DNA of 6,654 nucleotides from Bacillota bacterium (GTDB taxonomy: Bacteria; Bacillota; Clostridia; Lachnospirales; Lachnospiraceae): positions 1 to 6,654 of the forward strand of contig JAEWPN010000006.1 in the NCBI GenBank assembly GCA_023399455.1, given 5' to 3'. Position 1 is the stretch's first letter, and each line of letters starts with the position of its first letter. Shown piece by piece: positions 4,815 to 6,654 of this stretch. The notes beneath the pieces are model-generated. The model searched no databases and was not told where the DNA came from. It saw only the letters and a program-made list of their open reading frames with translations. The position numbers and the translations under genes are program-made.

Positions 4815-5561
4815 TCACAATTTACAATTTTCATTTTTATTTGCTTTTTCACTTCGTTCCCTCTCAGCCTGAGATAGGCGAAGATAGATAGGAGCATGAT
4901 CCTTGGGGTCCACGCTTTTACCGGCTTTATAATAAATGCCGCCAAGCGCCGCTACTGACGCCGCCCGCTGCCTGTTTAAATGGGCAGGTGCGAAGTGATA
5001 AGGAACCTTCATATGGAGCTTAAGCCTTTCTCTGAATACGGGCACGCCGTCTCCCAAAAATATGATTTCCCTTCCAAAATGATTCAATCTTTCGGCAATC
5101 TCCTCAATTCCCACCGCACATTGAGGCTCCACCTCTTCCAACCGATACCCGTCTTTATCCAAATCTTCGTTTTTTACAAATTCATAAACTCCCGTATATA
5201 CCTGCCCCCTTCTGGCATCCATAATCGGACAGATATATTCTCTTGTTCCATACAGATTGTACGCCAGACCCTCTAAGGTAGGAATCTCGATAATCGGTAT
5301 TCCAAGAGCGAGCCCAAGACCCTTGGCCGTAGCCGAACCGATTCTAAGTCCGGTAAAGGAACCTGGTCCTGCGGCAAGAGCCACCGCATCCAGAGAAGAC
5401 ATATCCAAATCTATCATTTTTTTAATTTCATCCAGCATTGGCAAAAGCGTTTGTGAATGAGTCTTTTTGTATTGAATGTCATATTCCGCAATCAGGTCAT
5501 CGTCCTCCACTATTGCGACGGAGGCCACCAACCCCGAACTGTCCAAAGCTAATATTTTCAT
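4815..5561 (-). CDS. tsaB: tRNA t6A biosynthesis protein TsaB
   Basis: TsaB (YeaZ) is a non-catalytic paralogue of TsaD. It dimerises with TsaD and, with TsaE, forms the t6A-transfer complex. The 248-residue protein has the ASKHA-fold N-terminus MKILALDSSG (1-10), THSQTLLPML (34-43), the family motif AGPGSFTGLRIG (64-75) and MDARRGQVYTGVY (114-126). The C-terminal PIYLRLSQAERE ends the conserved part. It lacks the HHxxGH metal site seen in the TsaD of this window, as expected. The last dozen residues (SEKANKNENCKL) are a polar tail encoded by an AT-rich repetitive stretch, probably dispensable. Its ATG overlaps the tsaE stop by four bases (ATGA), indicating translational coupling; rimI follows 22 bases later. 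Confidence 0.96.
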   Translation of the reverse strand: MKILALDSSGLVASVAIVEDDDLIAEYDIQYKKTHSQTLLPMLDEIKKMIDLDMSSLDAVALAAGPGSFTGLRIGSATAKGLGLALGIPIIEIPTLEGLAYNLYGTREYICPIMDARRGQVYTGVYEFVKNEDLDKDGYRLEEVEPQCAVGIEEIAERLNHFGREIIFLGDGVPVFRERLKLHMKVPYHFAPAHLNRQRAASVAALGGIYYKAGKSVDPKDHAPIYLRLSQAERERSEKANKNENCKL

Positions 5562-5998
5562 TGTACGCTTCTTTCTTTTTCTTCTATTGTAATCAAGCGA
5601 TAATCCAGGCCTTTCTGTAAATCTTTACATATCGTAATCTCTTTATAGCGCTCCGGCAATATCTCATCAATAAGGTTCGCCCATTCTATAAAACATATGC
5701 CGTCGCCGTAAAAATAATCCTCATAGCCGATTTCATCCATTTCTTCCACATCGCCGATACGATAAACGTCGAAATGATAAAAGGGAAGCCTGCCTTCTTC
5801 ATATACCTGCAAAATAGTAAAAGTCGGACTGTTTACAGACTCTTGTATCCCCAGTCCCTTTGCGACTCCTTGGGTGAAAACGGTCTTGCCTACCCCCAAA
5901 TCGCCAATCAAGGTATAAATCTCTCCCGGCTTCGCCGTTTCTCCTATCTGCTGCCCAAGAGCAAAGGTCTCCTTCGCACTGAACGAATCCACTTTCAT
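5558..5998 (-). CDS. tsaE: tRNA t6A biosynthesis ATPase TsaE
   Basis: TsaE (YjeE) is a small P-loop ATPase that binds the TsaB-TsaD heterodimer and is needed for multi-turnover t6A synthesis in bacteria. At 146 residues it has the usual length. Seen in order: SAKETFALGQQIG (7-19), Walker A GDLGVGKT (32-39), VNSPTFTI (55-62), the HFDVYR motif (75-80) with Asp77 as the likely metal-associated acidic residue, and GICFIEWANLI (100-110). The ATG at 5998 is preceded by AGGGG with a seven-base spacer. It is the first gene of the tsaE-tsaB-rimI operon and starts 28 bases after the hairpin terminator at 6026-6056, with the likely promoter lying on the far side of that hairpin. Confidence 0.96.
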   Translation of the reverse strand: MKVDSFSAKETFALGQQIGETAKPGEIYTLIGDLGVGKTVFTQGVAKGLGIQESVNSPTFTILQVYEEGRLPFYHFDVYRIGDVEEMDEIGYEDYFYGDGICFIEWANLIDEILPERYKEITICKDLQKGLDYRLITIEEKERSVQ

Positions 5999-6025
5999 CT
6001 AAATACCCCTGCACCTTCCTGTTAT

Positions 6026-6056
6026 TCAAAAAGACACCCGCTATGGCAGGTGTCTT
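6026..6056 (-). terminator. Intrinsic terminator after the ABC permease (possible tsaE attenuator)
   Basis: On the minus strand AAGACACCTGC (6056-6046) pairs with GCGGGTGTCTT (6041-6031), 11 pairs including one G-U, around loop CATA, and runs into a T-tract (6032-6028). It is a textbook rho-independent terminator located 62 bases after the permease stop. A good promoter (6072-6099) lies just upstream of it, so transcripts starting there toward tsaE must also pass through the hairpin. Confidence 0.88.
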
Positions 6057-6071
6057 ACCATTCATTATTTT

Positions 6072-6099
6072 ATTATACCCAAAATCTCTTAAAGTGCAA
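6072..6099 (-). promoter_or_regulatory. Promoter for tsaE-tsaB-rimI, upstream of the terminator
   Basis: On the minus strand TTGCAC (6099-6094) and a perfect TATAAT (6077-6072) are separated by 16 bases in an A/T-rich setting. Initiation is predicted near 6065, about nine bases before the terminator stem begins at 6056. The short distance between terminator and tsaE (28 bases) leaves no room for another full promoter nearer the gene, so this is the best candidate for the operon. Confidence 0.6.
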
Positions 6100-6117
6100 G
6101 CCCTTATCCGTTCTCAG

Positions 6118-6654
6118 TTATTCGTGGCGCAGCGCTTCTATAGGGCTTAACTTCGCTGCTTTTCTCGCCGGGTAGATTCCGAAGAAAAGACCGACCGCCG
6201 AGGAAAATATGGTCGCGCCCAGAATCGTGGATACCTGAGTTCTCGCTGTTACTCCGGCAATCGCGCAAACCACGTTCGCTCCAAGTATTCCTAACATGAT
6301 ACCGATCAAACCTCCCATTAGCGTGATAATTCCCGCTTCTGCCAAAAATTGCAAAAGAATGGAACCTGTTCTCGCACCCAGGGCTTTTCTTATACCGATT
6401 TCTCTCGTACGTTCTGTTACGGATACCAACATGATATTCATGACTCCGATACCGCCTACGAGAAGTGAAATTGCCGCCACAAAAGAAATAAATAAGGTTA
6501 TGATGCTTAGAATGCTGTCGAACTGCGCACTTACATCCGTAAAGCTCTGTACCAGAATCTGACCTTCACCGCGCACATTGTACTTGTTTTCCAATATGTT
6601 CACCGCTTCCTTCGCTATATCCGAGGAATATTCCGAGCCATCCGCCATAATATA
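6118..6654 (-). CDS. MacB/FtsX-type ABC transporter permease (partial, N-terminus cut)
   Basis: The reading frame is open through the right edge (two codons before the first visible ATG at 6648), so this is the C-terminal part, about 178 residues, of a larger permease. It shows the end of an extracytoplasmic domain (residues about 1-43), then three hydrophobic segments near 45-75, 100-130 and 143-163. After the first comes GGIGVMNIMLVSVTERTREIG (67-87), then IRKALGAR, the hallmark coupling segment of MacB-type FtsX domains. The C-terminus YPARKAAKLSPIEALRHE is the standard family end. Such permeases dimerise with an ATP-binding partner for peptide, antibiotic or lipid-related export or mechanotransmission; the substrate cannot be told here. 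Family knowledge predicts the partner ATPase and an adaptor upstream, beyond the window. It ends at a strong terminator and is functionally separate from tsaE. Numbering is from the visible part, counting Met at 6648 as residue 3. Confidence 0.93.
   Translation of the reverse strand, partial: YIMADGSEYSSDIAKEAVNILENKYNVRGEGQILVQSFTDVSAQFDSILSIITLFISFVAAISLLVGGIGVMNIMLVSVTERTREIGIRKALGARTGSILLQFLAEAGIITLMGGLIGIMLGILGANVVCAIAGVTARTQVSTILGATIFSSAVGLFFGIYPARKAAKLSPIEALRHE

Noticed and set aside
5799..6065. Minus-strand 88-residue ORF (MNGKTPAIAG...) starting at the predicted tsaE transcript start
   Set aside because: It begins almost at the predicted +1 without a ribosome binding site, reads through the terminator hairpin and then overlaps tsaE in another frame. 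A leader-peptide role is conceivable but the sequence gives no run of regulatory codons.
1..6654. Mobile element, CRISPR array or defence system
   Set aside because: No transposase, integrase, terminal inverted repeats, regularly spaced repeats or nuclease/toxin-like ORFs are visible; all long genes are housekeeping or transport.

Overview
The window looks like chromosomal housekeeping DNA from a Clostridia-class Firmicute, most likely a Lachnospiraceae relative. This is inferred from several signs: the protein styles (TsaD, RNase Z and IspD all read as low/mid-GC clostridial versions), strong AGGAGG-type ribosome binding sites, use of TTG starts, TTGACA/TATAAT promoters, tRNA genes with no encoded CCA, and a gene order (tsaE-tsaB-rimI ... 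tsaD) typical of that group. Every gene lies on the minus strand, so transcription runs from the right end of the window to the left.

From right to left, the layout is as follows. At 6118-6654 is the C-terminal part of a MacB/FtsX-type ABC transporter permease, cut by the window edge. It is followed by a strong intrinsic terminator (6026-6056), with a good promoter (6072-6099) just upstream of that terminator. Then comes tsaE-tsaB-rimI (5998-4358), a tight operon whose first two genes overlap by four bases. Next are a small unrecognised four-plus-one-cysteine protein (4010-4258), RNase Z (3002-3913), an unrecognised single-pass membrane-anchored protein (2380-2979), tsaD (1313-2380, overlapping the previous stop by one base) and ispD (581-1297). 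Downstream are two class II tRNA genes, tRNA-Ser(UGA) at 383-468 with a near-consensus promoter and tRNA-Ser(GGA) at 181-270. The last 155 bases hold no ORF but contain repeated short motifs and GNRA-capped hairpins, resembling rRNA-operon leader or spacer DNA.

Functionally, the window is centred on tRNA and translation. TsaE, TsaB and TsaD are three of the four bacterial proteins that make t6A37 (TsaC/TsaC2 is not in the window). RNase Z trims 3' ends of CCA-less tRNA precursors such as the two present here. RimI is a ribosomal-protein N-acetyltransferase. IspD belongs to the MEP isoprenoid pathway. The tRNA-Ser genes read UCN codons and so are not t6A substrates themselves.

I do not see a mobile element, CRISPR array or defence system. 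The most open items are the two unassigned proteins inside the tRNA-maturation cluster, the structured left edge, and the promoter-terminator arrangement ahead of tsaE.
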